Position numbers and translations under genes: made by a program | Part shown: positions 17,992 through 26,945 of the stretch, piece after piece | How positions within the stretch are numbered: the first letter of the stretch is position 1 | How the letters are laid out: every line of letters begins with the position of its first letter | DNA from: JAWPMT01 sp965229785 | GTDB lineage: Bacteria > Bacteroidota > Bacteroidia > Cytophagales > Cyclobacteriaceae | Direction of reading: 5' to 3' | DNA: 64,000 nucleotides | Assembly (NCBI GenBank): GCA_965229785.1 | Contig: CBDDJS010000001.1 | Span: 5,332,001-5,396,000 of the forward strand | The notes under the pieces: model-generated | Databases searched by the model: none | Told to the model about the DNA's origin: nothing | What the model saw: only the letters and a program-made list of their open reading frames with translations

Positions 17992-18228
17992 TTAATCAGC
18001 TAATCTTTGCCAGAATTGTTTTGAAGTAAGTGTGTGATTATTGTATAAATCCTTCAGGCCTGCTTCGATGTTTTCCTTTTCTTTATCAGATAAAGTGTCC
18101 CACCAATCACCTTTTTCAATTGATGAATACTTAATTGATCGGAGTAGCTCCAGCATTTCGGTATTTTCTAGTGAGCCTACCCATTCAGACAATTCTTCTC
18201 GTAATGCGCTTATTTCTCCAACACTCAT
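17992..18228 (-). CDS. Antitoxin-like protein of a decayed toxin-antitoxin pair
   Basis: 78 residues from the ATG at 18228; the longer frame would overlap the amidohydrolase gene. The sequence is helical and acidic, with LLRSIKYSSIEKGDWWDTLSDKEKENIEAGLKDLYNN at its centre. This WWD-LS--EK--IE-GL pattern is typical of the small antitoxin-like proteins that precede RelE/ParE toxins in Bacteroidota. The broken toxin gene starts 2 bp downstream. Because the toxin carries two inactivating changes, the antitoxin may be a remnant, or may be kept to neutralise a related toxin elsewhere (inference). Confidence 0.7.
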   Translation of the reverse strand: MSVGEISALREELSEWVGSLENTEMLELLRSIKYSSIEKGDWWDTLSDKEKENIEAGLKDLYNNHTLTSKQFWQRLAD

Positions 18229-18262
18229 TAAGTAAGTAAAGAGATATTCAATGATAATGGTA

Positions 18263-21259
18263 TTAATGAAACCCATTCTCCCCCTTAATCAACGTTTCCA
18301 ACTCATAGACCTCCCCATTCTTGATGACCAATCTGGTTTTGCGGGCATTACGGATGTCATCCAGTGGATTGGCTTCTACGATCACCATATCCGCTAGTTT
18401 TCCTACCTCAATGGTGCCCAAGTCATCCTGTGCATTCAGTGCTTTAGCATTATTGATAGTGGCTGTTCTTATGACATCAATGGGTCGCAATCCTGCATCC
18501 TGATAGTTTTCCAATTCGATATGCAATCCGAAGCCCTGTGGGATGATGGGGGCGTCTGTTCCAGCCACGACTAATCCTCCTTTGCGATGCACATCAGCCA
18601 CCATACGGATGACATTTTGATATAACTGATCATAAGTCTCCTGATCACTTTGGATTTGATCGGCCGAAGCACTGATACTCGCCAGGTAGCGCAGTTCTGT
18701 CAATTCCTGAAGTCTGGGGTCTTCCATGACACTGGGGTCTCTGGCAACCACATATTGATAACCCAAATAAATAGCTGTCGTGGGGGTAAACCACATGCCC
18801 GATTGAGCAAGGAGGTCTGTCACGTCATTATAGGATTGTTGTGTCTCCGTAAGTTTGGCTGAAAAGCCTCTCCGACTTGTGCCTTTGACGTGCTCTACGC
18901 CATCAATGTTGAAACCAACAGCAGGGTAAAGTTCATGTGAAGTGACGGGTATCCCAATGCGATGGGCACCTTCTACCACTCGTCGCTGGAGCAAATCCGG
19001 TAATCTCACATAGGTCTTGATCAAATCATAATCGAGTAATTCCGCTTTTCTCAGTTCCTCATCCACTTGTTGTTCAGAAGTCGTGGTGGATCCGCCTCCA
19101 TAGAAAATTCGACTGCCATCTATTGGGCTGCCTGTAAAGAAGATTCGGGGACCTAATGCCTTCCCCGATTGAAAAGCTTCTCGTCGATTCAACGCATCGT
19201 AAGGATCTCCGGCAGGATTTCTGACTGTGGTGACGCCCCAGGACAACCAGGTCCGGCCCAACTTTTCGCCATTTTCACTGCCTTCGTGGACGTGTATATC
19301 GATCAGCCCTGGCATGACAAAAGCATCAGAGGCGTCCACCTTTTTATCGGCAGTCCGGGATTCATCGTGAGGACCAATGTCGATGATCCTATGTCCTTTA
19401 ATGACAAGGTCCATGTCTTTTTTCAAGGTGTCACTCGATGCATCGATCAGGCCGCCTGCGTGAATGATGGTAGTGCCATTTGGATATTTTCGACTCCAGG
19501 TCAAGTCAAGGGATACTTGCTCCGTAGTTTTATCCAGAACGTTTAAGACTTTCAACTGATCGATGGCCATGTAAAGAAGCTCCTCTGAATCGCCACTCCA
19601 GGTTGGTGCATCTGCCAATTCTTCTGTAAGTTGGATGGGATCACCCTTGGCATTTCCGTACACATCCACAGGAAGCAGCCACAATTTACCTTTTGATACC
19701 AGCGCCATGTGTTTTCCATCCGGCGACCATTTTGGGCCATCATTGGCCCGAACGCCAAAAGACCAGTGCTCTGGTGCTTTTTGCACCCGCTGTTGCCCTC
19801 CATCCACCGGGAAGAGCAGTATTCGGTTGACTCCCTCACGATAACGCGTAGAATAAGGGTCTAAAGCGGATAACGCAACAATCTTTCCATCAGGAGACCA
19901 GGTAGGTGTGCCTACACTAGATCCGATGCCTGCTCCTAGCCGCTTCGTTTCTCCAGTAGCCAGATCAAGCAAACTGAGCGTACCGAACCTTGGACCATAA
20001 CTTTGTGTGTAAGCGATTTGCTTTCCGTCACTTGACCAGGCCATACCGGATACACTTCCACCGGTACGGAGTACTTGCGTCGGATTCGAACCGTCAATAT
20101 TCATTGTCCAAATGCCAAATGTTCCTTCCTTATCAGAACTGTAGGCGATCTGTTTCCCATCTGGCGACCAAATGGGCAAAATCTGTACCGCCGCATCATC
20201 CGTTAACTGCTTTAGTTCATCTCGTTTTTTAACCCAAAGATCCTGCAAAGCCACAAACAGAATAGATTGTCCATCCGGAGAAAGCGTTGGAGAAACAATT
20301 CCTTTGGCCATTTGAGGTTCGGTATCATCAAAGTCCCTGTGTTTTCGCTGATAGGGTGTTCGGTCTAATTCCACTTTCACGGAAAAGGGAATGGTGGCTT
20401 TCTTCCCAGATTCATCCAATTGATACATTTTGCCCGAAGCCGTATAGATCAATGTCCCATCCGAAACCCAGGAATGGCGGAAGGGGAATACGTCTTCGCC
20501 TTCCTCGGAAACTTTCGTCACTTCCTTAGCATCGGCATTCACTTGTAACAGATCAGCCGAGACATCTTTGTGTTCATTCACCAGCAGGCGATTTCCATCC
20601 GGTGACCAGGAAGCTCCGGTGAGTTTGCCTTTTGCCGAATACAATGTGTTCTTTTCTAATGACGTCATGTTTTGAGCTACCAACTCGAAACGACCATCCG
20701 ATTCAGAAATGTAGGCCAATTCCGCTCCATCAGGTGACCAATTTGGGCCAGACTCATTCCCTTCGGCGGAGGTCATGACCTTGATTTGTTCACTGACAAT
20801 TTGAAGTGTCCAGATGTCATAAGATCCGTTCCGGTCTGAAGAAAAGGCCAATGACGTTCCATCTGGTGACCAATGCGGCTCCCGATGATCAAACTCTCCT
20901 GAAGTCATTTGTTTGAGACCGCTCCCGTCGGTATTGACGGTATAAATATGCCAGTTACCATCCCAATAAGCCTGGAATGCGATCTTTTTACCATCCGGTG
21001 ACCAGGAGGGCTGCCTCGCGTTGCCGTAAGGATCTGTAATGGGAATTCCTTCCCCACCGGATACCGGCATCAGCCAGATACGCCCCAAGAGATCGTAAGC
21101 CAACGTATCCCCATTCGGGGATAAGGCCACGGCCATATTCGTTCCCTCCGTAAGGGTCAATTCCATCAATTGTTTTTCTGGAGTGTCTTCCGACGGAGGT
21201 CCGGAACATTGAAATAAGACAATACCACAGAAAAGCAGAGGTAGGAATTGTAAACGCAT
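18263..21259 (-). CDS. Beta-propeller/amidohydrolase fusion lipoprotein
   Basis: 998 residues with a lipoprotein signal (LFQC, Cys18). Residues 30-600 are a run of PD40/TolB-like blades marked by repeated WSPDGxxIAF motifs. Residues 605-985 are an amidohydrolase domain: PGLIDIHVHEG carries the first two metal-binding His, SHELYP and GVEHVKG further His, and GTDAPIIPQG the Asp. Such fusions are common in Bacteroidota and are annotated as imidazolonepropionase-like hydrolases; the substrate is unknown. The propeller may dock peptides or close the active site. Starts at ATG 21259. The antitoxin-like gene follows 34 bp downstream on the same strand. Confidence 0.9.
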   Translation of the reverse strand: MRLQFLPLLFCGIVLFQCSGPPSEDTPEKQLMELTLTEGTNMAVALSPNGDTLAYDLLGRIWLMPVSGGEGIPITDPYGNARQPSWSPDGKKIAFQAYWDGNWHIYTVNTDGSGLKQMTSGEFDHREPHWSPDGTSLAFSSDRNGSYDIWTLQIVSEQIKVMTSAEGNESGPNWSPDGAELAYISESDGRFELVAQNMTSLEKNTLYSAKGKLTGASWSPDGNRLLVNEHKDVSADLLQVNADAKEVTKVSEEGEDVFPFRHSWVSDGTLIYTASGKMYQLDESGKKATIPFSVKVELDRTPYQRKHRDFDDTEPQMAKGIVSPTLSPDGQSILFVALQDLWVKKRDELKQLTDDAAVQILPIWSPDGKQIAYSSDKEGTFGIWTMNIDGSNPTQVLRTGGSVSGMAWSSDGKQIAYTQSYGPRFGTLSLLDLATGETKRLGAGIGSSVGTPTWSPDGKIVALSALDPYSTRYREGVNRILLFPVDGGQQRVQKAPEHWSFGVRANDGPKWSPDGKHMALVSKGKLWLLPVDVYGNAKGDPIQLTEELADAPTWSGDSEELLYMAIDQLKVLNVLDKTTEQVSLDLTWSRKYPNGTTIIHAGGLIDASSDTLKKDMDLVIKGHRIIDIGPHDESRTADKKVDASDAFVMPGLIDIHVHEGSENGEKLGRTWLSWGVTTVRNPAGDPYDALNRREAFQSGKALGPRIFFTGSPIDGSRIFYGGGSTTTSEQQVDEELRKAELLDYDLIKTYVRLPDLLQRRVVEGAHRIGIPVTSHELYPAVGFNIDGVEHVKGTSRRGFSAKLTETQQSYNDVTDLLAQSGMWFTPTTAIYLGYQYVVARDPSVMEDPRLQELTELRYLASISASADQIQSDQETYDQLYQNVIRMVADVHRKGGLVVAGTDAPIIPQGFGLHIELENYQDAGLRPIDVIRTATINNAKALNAQDDLGTIEVGKLADMVIVEANPLDDIRNARKTRLVIKNGEVYELETLIKGENGFH

Positions 21260-21324
21260 TTGGAAAGGTTGATGTATCGGGAGAGAATTTAGGGATTTTT
21301 AAGGAAACCCGATCTACACCAACT

Positions 21325-22296
21325 TCAAGCCTGATAGAGTCCTGCTTTTTTTGAGAGAAGCACTCCCCCTACTAATGCGATTACATTGACCAGGAAAGCG
21401 TTCATCATGACAATGACAGGAAGGTCATCCCAACCACGAGTATCCAGAACAAGATCCAGTCCGCTATCAACGATCACGTAAATCACGATCACAACGATTA
21501 CCCTGGAGGCACGATGCCAGAATTTACCGGCATCTGACGGAAGGCCATCGATGATCAGAAATCCGTAAAAGACCAGCATCGCAAAAATTCGACCCGTATT
21601 TTTATCGTGAATGAGCTCAAAAAAGGGGGCCAAAATGACAAGCGGTAACACAAGAACAGCCAATGGGGTTAGGGTTTTTATCCCAGGCTTTTCGCTAGTG
21701 GCCATGTGGAATGGGTACAACAAACGATAAGCCATCCATACACCCAATAGGCCCACTATGACTCCTCCGAGCACGTCAGCGAGAAAATGCCGACCCAGAT
21801 ACATCCGGGACAAACACATCAATGGGATCCAGGCCAAGGAAAACCAAAATACCCTCCTGGAACGAAAAAATAAGGCAATACCCAAAAGGAAGACAGTCGC
21901 GGAACTAACATGGCCAGAAGGCAGACCATAGCTCCAGTTTTGTTGCATACCGGCGACCTGTCTTGCTTCCATTGACGGTAGGTCCCAGAAGTCCTTTCCC
22001 GTTCCTGATGCAGCGAGTTTAAAAGGTGGTTCATACCCTGCTGGCAATACCCGAATGTCTATGTCGCTGGGCCTTGGAAAAGCCAGACCATTTTTTAAGC
22101 TAAAAGTGAGAAGGCCAACCAAAAATGCTGCTACCATCACGGCAAGGCCTTTTTTAAGGTGGTAACCGAATATCAGGCAAAACATTACCGTACCATAAAC
22201 TTCGGAATAGCCTAATTTGGAAACAGTGGTCATTAACAGATCCATGCCGGGAGAGGCAAAATCCCGCAGCCACAAAATTGGTTCGATTTGAAACAT
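21325..22296 (-). CDS. PAP2-family membrane phosphatase
   Basis: 323 residues. The acid phosphatase/vanadium-haloperoxidase signature is complete: KNGLAFPRPSD (motif 1), YGLPSGHVSSAT (motif 2) and SRMYLGRHFLADVLGG (motif 3, catalytic His). Hydrophobic segments before and after give about eight TMs; the C-terminal 100 residues are an extra membrane region not needed for catalysis. It probably dephosphorylates a lipid phosphate such as undecaprenyl pyrophosphate or phosphatidic acid on the outer face of the inner membrane. Starts at ATG 22296, 41 bp downstream of the MORN gene on the same strand. Confidence 0.9.
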   Translation of the reverse strand: MFQIEPILWLRDFASPGMDLLMTTVSKLGYSEVYGTVMFCLIFGYHLKKGLAVMVAAFLVGLLTFSLKNGLAFPRPSDIDIRVLPAGYEPPFKLAASGTGKDFWDLPSMEARQVAGMQQNWSYGLPSGHVSSATVFLLGIALFFRSRRVFWFSLAWIPLMCLSRMYLGRHFLADVLGGVIVGLLGVWMAYRLLYPFHMATSEKPGIKTLTPLAVLVLPLVILAPFFELIHDKNTGRIFAMLVFYGFLIIDGLPSDAGKFWHRASRVIVVIVIYVIVDSGLDLVLDTRGWDDLPVIVMMNAFLVNVIALVGGVLLSKKAGLYQA

Positions 22297-22337
22297 ACCT
22301 TTTTCAATTTGATTTAGAAAAAAGATGCAACTCCGAA

Positions 22338-22937
22338 TTATTCTTTAGCTTGAGAAAGTGTCCCATTCACGAACGTACCACTTACTTGGGTACCATCGCG
22401 GAAAAACAAAGTTCCAGGTCCGTTTTCAAGGCCTTTCTGCCAAAAACCCTCATATTTCAATACACGACTTTTGGAAGGATACCAATAAGTCCCCTTTCCT
22501 GATCGGGCACCCATTTCAAAATTTCCTTCATAGTAATCTCCGTCATCATTGAAAAACCGGCCAAATCCATTAGGTAACCCCTCTCGAAATTCACCTTCAA
22601 ACCTATCCCCGTCCAACCAAATCAGTTTACCCGGGCCCTCAGCTTTTCCATTCAACAAGGTGCCTTCAAAAGAAGTATGCTCATATCCATATTGCCTCAA
22701 TTGCAATTCTCCGAATCCATTGGCATAACCGTTTGAGCAGTCTCCGGTCCATGTGAAACTTCGGTTTTCAAAATTTCGATTGGTCCAACATTTACACCCG
22801 GTTTCGGCTTCTATCATCCAGCCTCCATTTTCAGTAGAGCGCCTGAATTTCAAAGCGAAATATATGATGATTATCACCGGCAAAACCTGCACCAATAACA
22901 GTAGGAGTAACTTTAGGCGGTTGAAGAACTTCGTCAT
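22338..22937 (-). CDS. MORN-repeat membrane protein
   Basis: 199 residues. One N-terminal TM (about 8-28; LLLLLLVQVLPVIIIIYFAL), then a linker and five MORN-type units of about 23 residues with the pattern YxGxxxxGxxxGxGxxxxxDGxxxxG (for example FEGEFREGLPNGFGRFFNDDGD and YEGNFEMGARSGKGTYWYP). MORN repeats form an elongated beta-hairpin stack that mediates protein or membrane contacts. The protein is anchored with the repeats probably periplasmic. No enzymatic motif. Upstream is a LytTR regulator on the same strand (gap 90 bp), downstream the PAP2 gene. Confidence 0.88.
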   Translation of the reverse strand: MTKFFNRLKLLLLLLVQVLPVIIIIYFALKFRRSTENGGWMIEAETGCKCWTNRNFENRSFTWTGDCSNGYANGFGELQLRQYGYEHTSFEGTLLNGKAEGPGKLIWLDGDRFEGEFREGLPNGFGRFFNDDGDYYEGNFEMGARSGKGTYWYPSKSRVLKYEGFWQKGLENGPGTLFFRDGTQVSGTFVNGTLSQAKE

Positions 22938-23027
22938 TACATCAATACCCGTAGCAACTTACAAGACAGCTTATGAGAGTCGAAATTCATGTTACCAGTT
23001 GCTTCAATTTGTGACGAATTGCTTAGT

Positions 23028-23897
23028 TCAATACGAATTTTGTTGGAGTACATTCCTGAGCCATTTGATATTTGGCCTCGCCACCGGTATTTTCTCCGGA
23101 TGATCATCAACCTGAACAAACAAACCCTGAGAATTGCCTTTCAGTGATGAAATGACGTTGAGATTGATCACATGCGACCGATGACATCTGAAGAATTCGG
23201 GAAACCCGGAAAGTGCAACCTCGACCTGTTTCATAGTGGCCCGATACAAGACCCCTTTGCTTTCTCCTCTGATTTTTAAGGAGACATAATTCCCTTCCGC
23301 ACTGATCCATAATAAGTCTTTACTATCGATGCAAATATCCTGACCTTCCAGTAATAGCTGGACCGTGGCCGATTGCGCCCTGATTTTCTTTTCTGGTAAC
23401 TGGTTTGAATGATCATTTAGCTCTTGCGCAATTTGTAAATGTTTTCTTGTGAGGATATTGTACCGAATGAGGACCAGAAAACCCGAAGCCACTAATCCTA
23501 TGGCAACGGTCTTTGAAAGACCTGTCACTAGTTGTTCAGGGGAGGAGATCAGGAAAATGTTTTGCTCGACGAATACGACCTGGTAGAGATGATGCCAGCA
23601 CCCAATGTTCAAAAAATTGAACGCGAGAAACAAAAGTGCTTTCGCAATGGACCACTCACTTTCTCTGAAGAAGGTTGGTAAAAGGGTTGGTAAAACGAAA
23701 AAGTTGATGCCCATGGTGAGGGCTCCTATCAGCAACAGTACGATGAAATGAAGGCTTTGGTCCGCGAAGGAAAAACCAAAAGGTTGCAATAAGATCAGAA
23801 TAAGACCCGCGGAAGCAGAAAGTGCTAAAACGGTATTTCGTTTCTCTTCGAAAGTTTCTTCAAAAGAATATCGGAGACTAAGCCATGAAAAATTCAT
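23028..23897 (-). CDS. Membrane-anchored LytTR transcriptional regulator (second)
   Basis: 289 residues. Four TMs (about 26-46, 50-70, 85-105, 125-150), then a linker and a C-terminal LytTR domain at about 180-285 (DICIDSKDLLWISAEGNYVSLKIRG, then FRCHRSHVINLNVISSLKGNSQG). Same architecture as the protein at 1773-2642 but divergent in sequence. It probably senses a membrane or envelope signal and binds DNA directly. The MORN and PAP2 genes follow on the same strand and may be its targets (inference). Starts at ATG 23897. Confidence 0.88.
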   Translation of the reverse strand: MNFSWLSLRYSFEETFEEKRNTVLALSASAGLILILLQPFGFSFADQSLHFIVLLLIGALTMGINFFVLPTLLPTFFRESEWSIAKALLFLAFNFLNIGCWHHLYQVVFVEQNIFLISSPEQLVTGLSKTVAIGLVASGFLVLIRYNILTRKHLQIAQELNDHSNQLPEKKIRAQSATVQLLLEGQDICIDSKDLLWISAEGNYVSLKIRGESKGVLYRATMKQVEVALSGFPEFFRCHRSHVINLNVISSLKGNSQGLFVQVDDHPEKIPVARPNIKWLRNVLQQNSY

Positions 23898-24075
23898 TTC
23901 TTCTGCTTTTGATCCACATTTAAAAGTGCAAAAACACGTCTTTAAATCAAAATGGCTAAGCTACCTGAGTGTCTTATTCCACCATTCAAATGGACTTGAA
24001 GCTACCCTATCAATCTCAACTCAGTAATCAATGCAATTACATTTATCTTGCCCGCCTGACAGATTATACCTAATC

Positions 24076-26835
24076 ATGAAGCAATTCTTTATCTTTCTTC
24101 TGATCGCATTACCCACATTAGCAATTTCACAAAACAAAAAGGCGCTGGATCACACGGCATACAATGAATGGCGCCGAATTTCCAAATCACTGGTCAGTAA
24201 TGACGGAAATTATGTGACCTACAATACCCGGACCAATGGCTACGGTAATGAATTCGTTCACTTACACGAGATGAGCGGCGGATCTTTGTTGTCTTACGAA
24301 CGGGGCTCCAATCCTGTATTCAGTAACAACTCCGCCTACCTGATCTTTAAAGCAGCACCGGATTATTACGAATTCCGCGATTTGAAGCGAGTGAAAACCA
24401 AGGAAAAGGATTTACCCTCAGATACGCTCGTGATCTATTCTCTGGAAGGTCAAAACATAGAAAAACTGGCTGGATTGAAATCCTTCAAAGTACCTGAGAA
24501 GTGGGATGATTACCTGGTGTATTTGTACGCTCCGGTCATTGATTCCACCAACATGAAGGAGAAGAAAAGGAACAAGAAAAACGGGTACGATCTGGTCGTG
24601 AGGAACCTTACCAATCAATCGGAAGTGACTTTTCCTTATGTACTCAATTATGCCATTGCCGAAGAAGGGGCAGCCATCGCGCTCACTACCACCGGCAATG
24701 ACAGCACCCTACTCCCTGGAGTATATACATATGATTTTGACAAGCAGTCATTTGATCCCGTTTTCCGGTCCAAAGGAGAATACAATCAACTGGTTTGGGA
24801 TAAAAAAGGAACACAGCTTTCATTCATTTCCGATACTGACAGTACCAAAGCATTGCAAAGGGATTATCACCTTCATTATTTCAAAACCGAATGGGATAGC
24901 AGTAAGACCATCGTGAAAAACGAAATGCTCTCGGATTTAATGGTCAATAATGATTTTGGGAACTATTTCTCAGAGTCTGGCCAGCGTCTGTTCTTCCAAA
25001 CCAAACCATTCCCGGTTTTGCAGGACACAGCCCTTTTAGCTGATGAAATCGTTAATGTAGAAGTCTGGAATTACAAAGACCAACGCCTATTCACGCAACA
25101 GGAAAATCAGAAAAGTAATGACCTGAAATTTGGTTACCTAAGCTACTATGATGTTTCAGGTGATCAATTCCTGCAATTAGGCGGAGAAGCTTTTTCCGCC
25201 GTGAGGGTAAGCGATCGGGGTGATGGGACAAATGGCGTTGCCATCGATGATTATAATTATCGAAAGTTGGTCAGCTGGGAAGGATATGTGCTGCAAGACA
25301 TCTATGATCTGGATGTTGCCTCGGGTGAAAAAACCAAAGTCGCAGAAGCTGTGAGGGGCTTTGTCAGTCTGTCTCCTGGTGGTGAATACGCTTACTGGTA
25401 CAATAACCTGGATTCCGCGTGGTTTACTTATTCGTTCAATGACCAGGAAATCCGACAGATAACCAATAATCGGCAAGTTCCTTTTTACAATGAAATCCAC
25501 GATACACCTTCTGATCCATGGCCCTATGGTGTCATGAGCTGGACCGAAAATGATGATCGAATGCTTATCTATGATCGATTCGACATTTGGGAAGTGGACC
25601 CTTCTAATAAGGTTGCACCCAAGAAAATCACCAACGGAAGGCCCAGTCAGCTGACCTATCGATACGTGAAACTGGATCAGGAAGAGCGGTTCATCAAAAA
25701 GGGACAAAACCTGATGTTAACCGGATTTTATGACAACAATAAAAAGGCAGCCGTTTTCAAAATGAAGTACGGTCAGAATAGACCTACCCAATTATTGGAG
25801 GGAGATTATCGTTTCCGGTCATTCAAAAAAGCCCGGGATGCCAATGATTTGATCTACACCAAAGAAAACTTCCAGACTTTCCCTGATTTACTGGCCTCAG
25901 ATCTCAATCTTAAAAAGAGCACACGGATCAGTGATATAAATCCACAACAAAAAGATTATAGCTGGGGTAGCATTGAATTGGTTTATTGGAACTCTCTGGA
26001 AGGTGAGAAACTGGAAGGAATGCTCATAAAGCCAGAAAATTTCGATCCGAACAAGAAATATCCTTTGATGGTCAATTTCTATGAAAAAAGCTCCAATGGA
26101 TTGCATACTCACAGAGATCCCTACCCTCATCGATCCACGATGAATTACAGCTTCTACGCTTCCAGGGGTTATGTGATTTTTAACCCGAACGTGCATTATG
26201 GTACGGGGTATCCAGGAGAAGATGCTTACAATTGCGTGATACCCGGAATCACTTCTCTGATCGAGAAGGGATTCATCGATGAGGAAAACATCGGTGTGCA
26301 GGGGCACAGCTGGGGCGGCTATCAGATCGCACATTTATTGGCAGAAACGGACATATTCAAATGTGCAGAAGCTGGTGCGCCGGTAGTAAACATGATAAGC
26401 GCTTATGGCGGCATTCGATGGGGTACGGGGTTGAGCCGTATGTTCCAATACGAGCATACCCAAAGTAGAATTGGCGGTACCCTGTGGGAGTACCCGCTGC
26501 GATACATTGAAAACTCTCCGATTTTTACCCTGGATAAAGTAAATACACCCGTCCTGATCATGCACAACGATGCAGACGGAGCGGTGCCTTGGTATCAGGG
26601 AATCGAATACTTTGTCGGATTAAGACGACTTGGAAAGCCTGCCTGGATGTTGAATTACCGGGGTGAACCACACTGGCCGCTCAAAACTCAAAATCGAATT
26701 GACTTTAACATCCGAATGTCGCAATTCTTCGATCATTACCTCAAGGGGCAGCCACGTCCTAAATGGATGAGAGATGGTGTTCCCGCAACGGAATTGGGCA
26801 TCAATCAGGGGTATGAGTTATTGGATGAGGAGTAG
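24076..26835 (+). CDS. Exported S9-family prolyl oligopeptidase-like peptidase
   Basis: 919 residues with a signal peptide (MKQFFIFLLIALPTLAISQ); the ATG at 24076 is preferred over the upstream frame. The N-terminal two thirds form a beta-propeller. The C-terminal alpha/beta-hydrolase domain carries the triad: Ser745 in GHSWGGY, Asp in HNDADGAVPW, His in GEPHWP. This is the acylaminoacyl-peptidase/prolyl-oligopeptidase type, removing peptides or dipeptides in the periplasm. It stands alone on the plus strand. A hairpin follows the gene. Confidence 0.9.
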   Translation: MKQFFIFLLIALPTLAISQNKKALDHTAYNEWRRISKSLVSNDGNYVTYNTRTNGYGNEFVHLHEMSGGSLLSYERGSNPVFSNNSAYLIFKAAPDYYEFRDLKRVKTKEKDLPSDTLVIYSLEGQNIEKLAGLKSFKVPEKWDDYLVYLYAPVIDSTNMKEKKRNKKNGYDLVVRNLTNQSEVTFPYVLNYAIAEEGAAIALTTTGNDSTLLPGVYTYDFDKQSFDPVFRSKGEYNQLVWDKKGTQLSFISDTDSTKALQRDYHLHYFKTEWDSSKTIVKNEMLSDLMVNNDFGNYFSESGQRLFFQTKPFPVLQDTALLADEIVNVEVWNYKDQRLFTQQENQKSNDLKFGYLSYYDVSGDQFLQLGGEAFSAVRVSDRGDGTNGVAIDDYNYRKLVSWEGYVLQDIYDLDVASGEKTKVAEAVRGFVSLSPGGEYAYWYNNLDSAWFTYSFNDQEIRQITNNRQVPFYNEIHDTPSDPWPYGVMSWTENDDRMLIYDRFDIWEVDPSNKVAPKKITNGRPSQLTYRYVKLDQEERFIKKGQNLMLTGFYDNNKKAAVFKMKYGQNRPTQLLEGDYRFRSFKKARDANDLIYTKENFQTFPDLLASDLNLKKSTRISDINPQQKDYSWGSIELVYWNSLEGEKLEGMLIKPENFDPNKKYPLMVNFYEKSSNGLHTHRDPYPHRSTMNYSFYASRGYVIFNPNVHYGTGYPGEDAYNCVIPGITSLIEKGFIDEENIGVQGHSWGGYQIAHLLAETDIFKCAEAGAPVVNMISAYGGIRWGTGLSRMFQYEHTQSRIGGTLWEYPLRYIENSPIFTLDKVNTPVLIMHNDADGAVPWYQGIEYFVGLRRLGKPAWMLNYRGEPHWPLKTQNRIDFNIRMSQFFDHYLKGQPRPKWMRDGVPATELGINQGYELLDEE

Positions 26836-26865
26836 AAGAGAGAGGTTGAGCCTCAAAAATATTGA

Positions 26866-26910
26866 TCTCCCGGCATTAACTGCTTAATTAAAAGGTACAA
26901 GGCCGGGAGA
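26866..26910. terminator. Inverted repeat between converging peptidase and transferase genes
   Basis: TCTCCCGGC (26866-26874) pairs perfectly with GCCGGGAGA (26902-26910) over a 27-nt AT-rich loop; a third copy of GGCCGGGA lies at 26933-26940. Located in the 110-bp gap between two convergent genes, so a bidirectional terminator or an RNA stabiliser is likely. Confidence 0.45.
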
Positions 26911-26945
26911 CGCTTAGTTTTCTCAACTAGCTGGCCGGGAAATGG

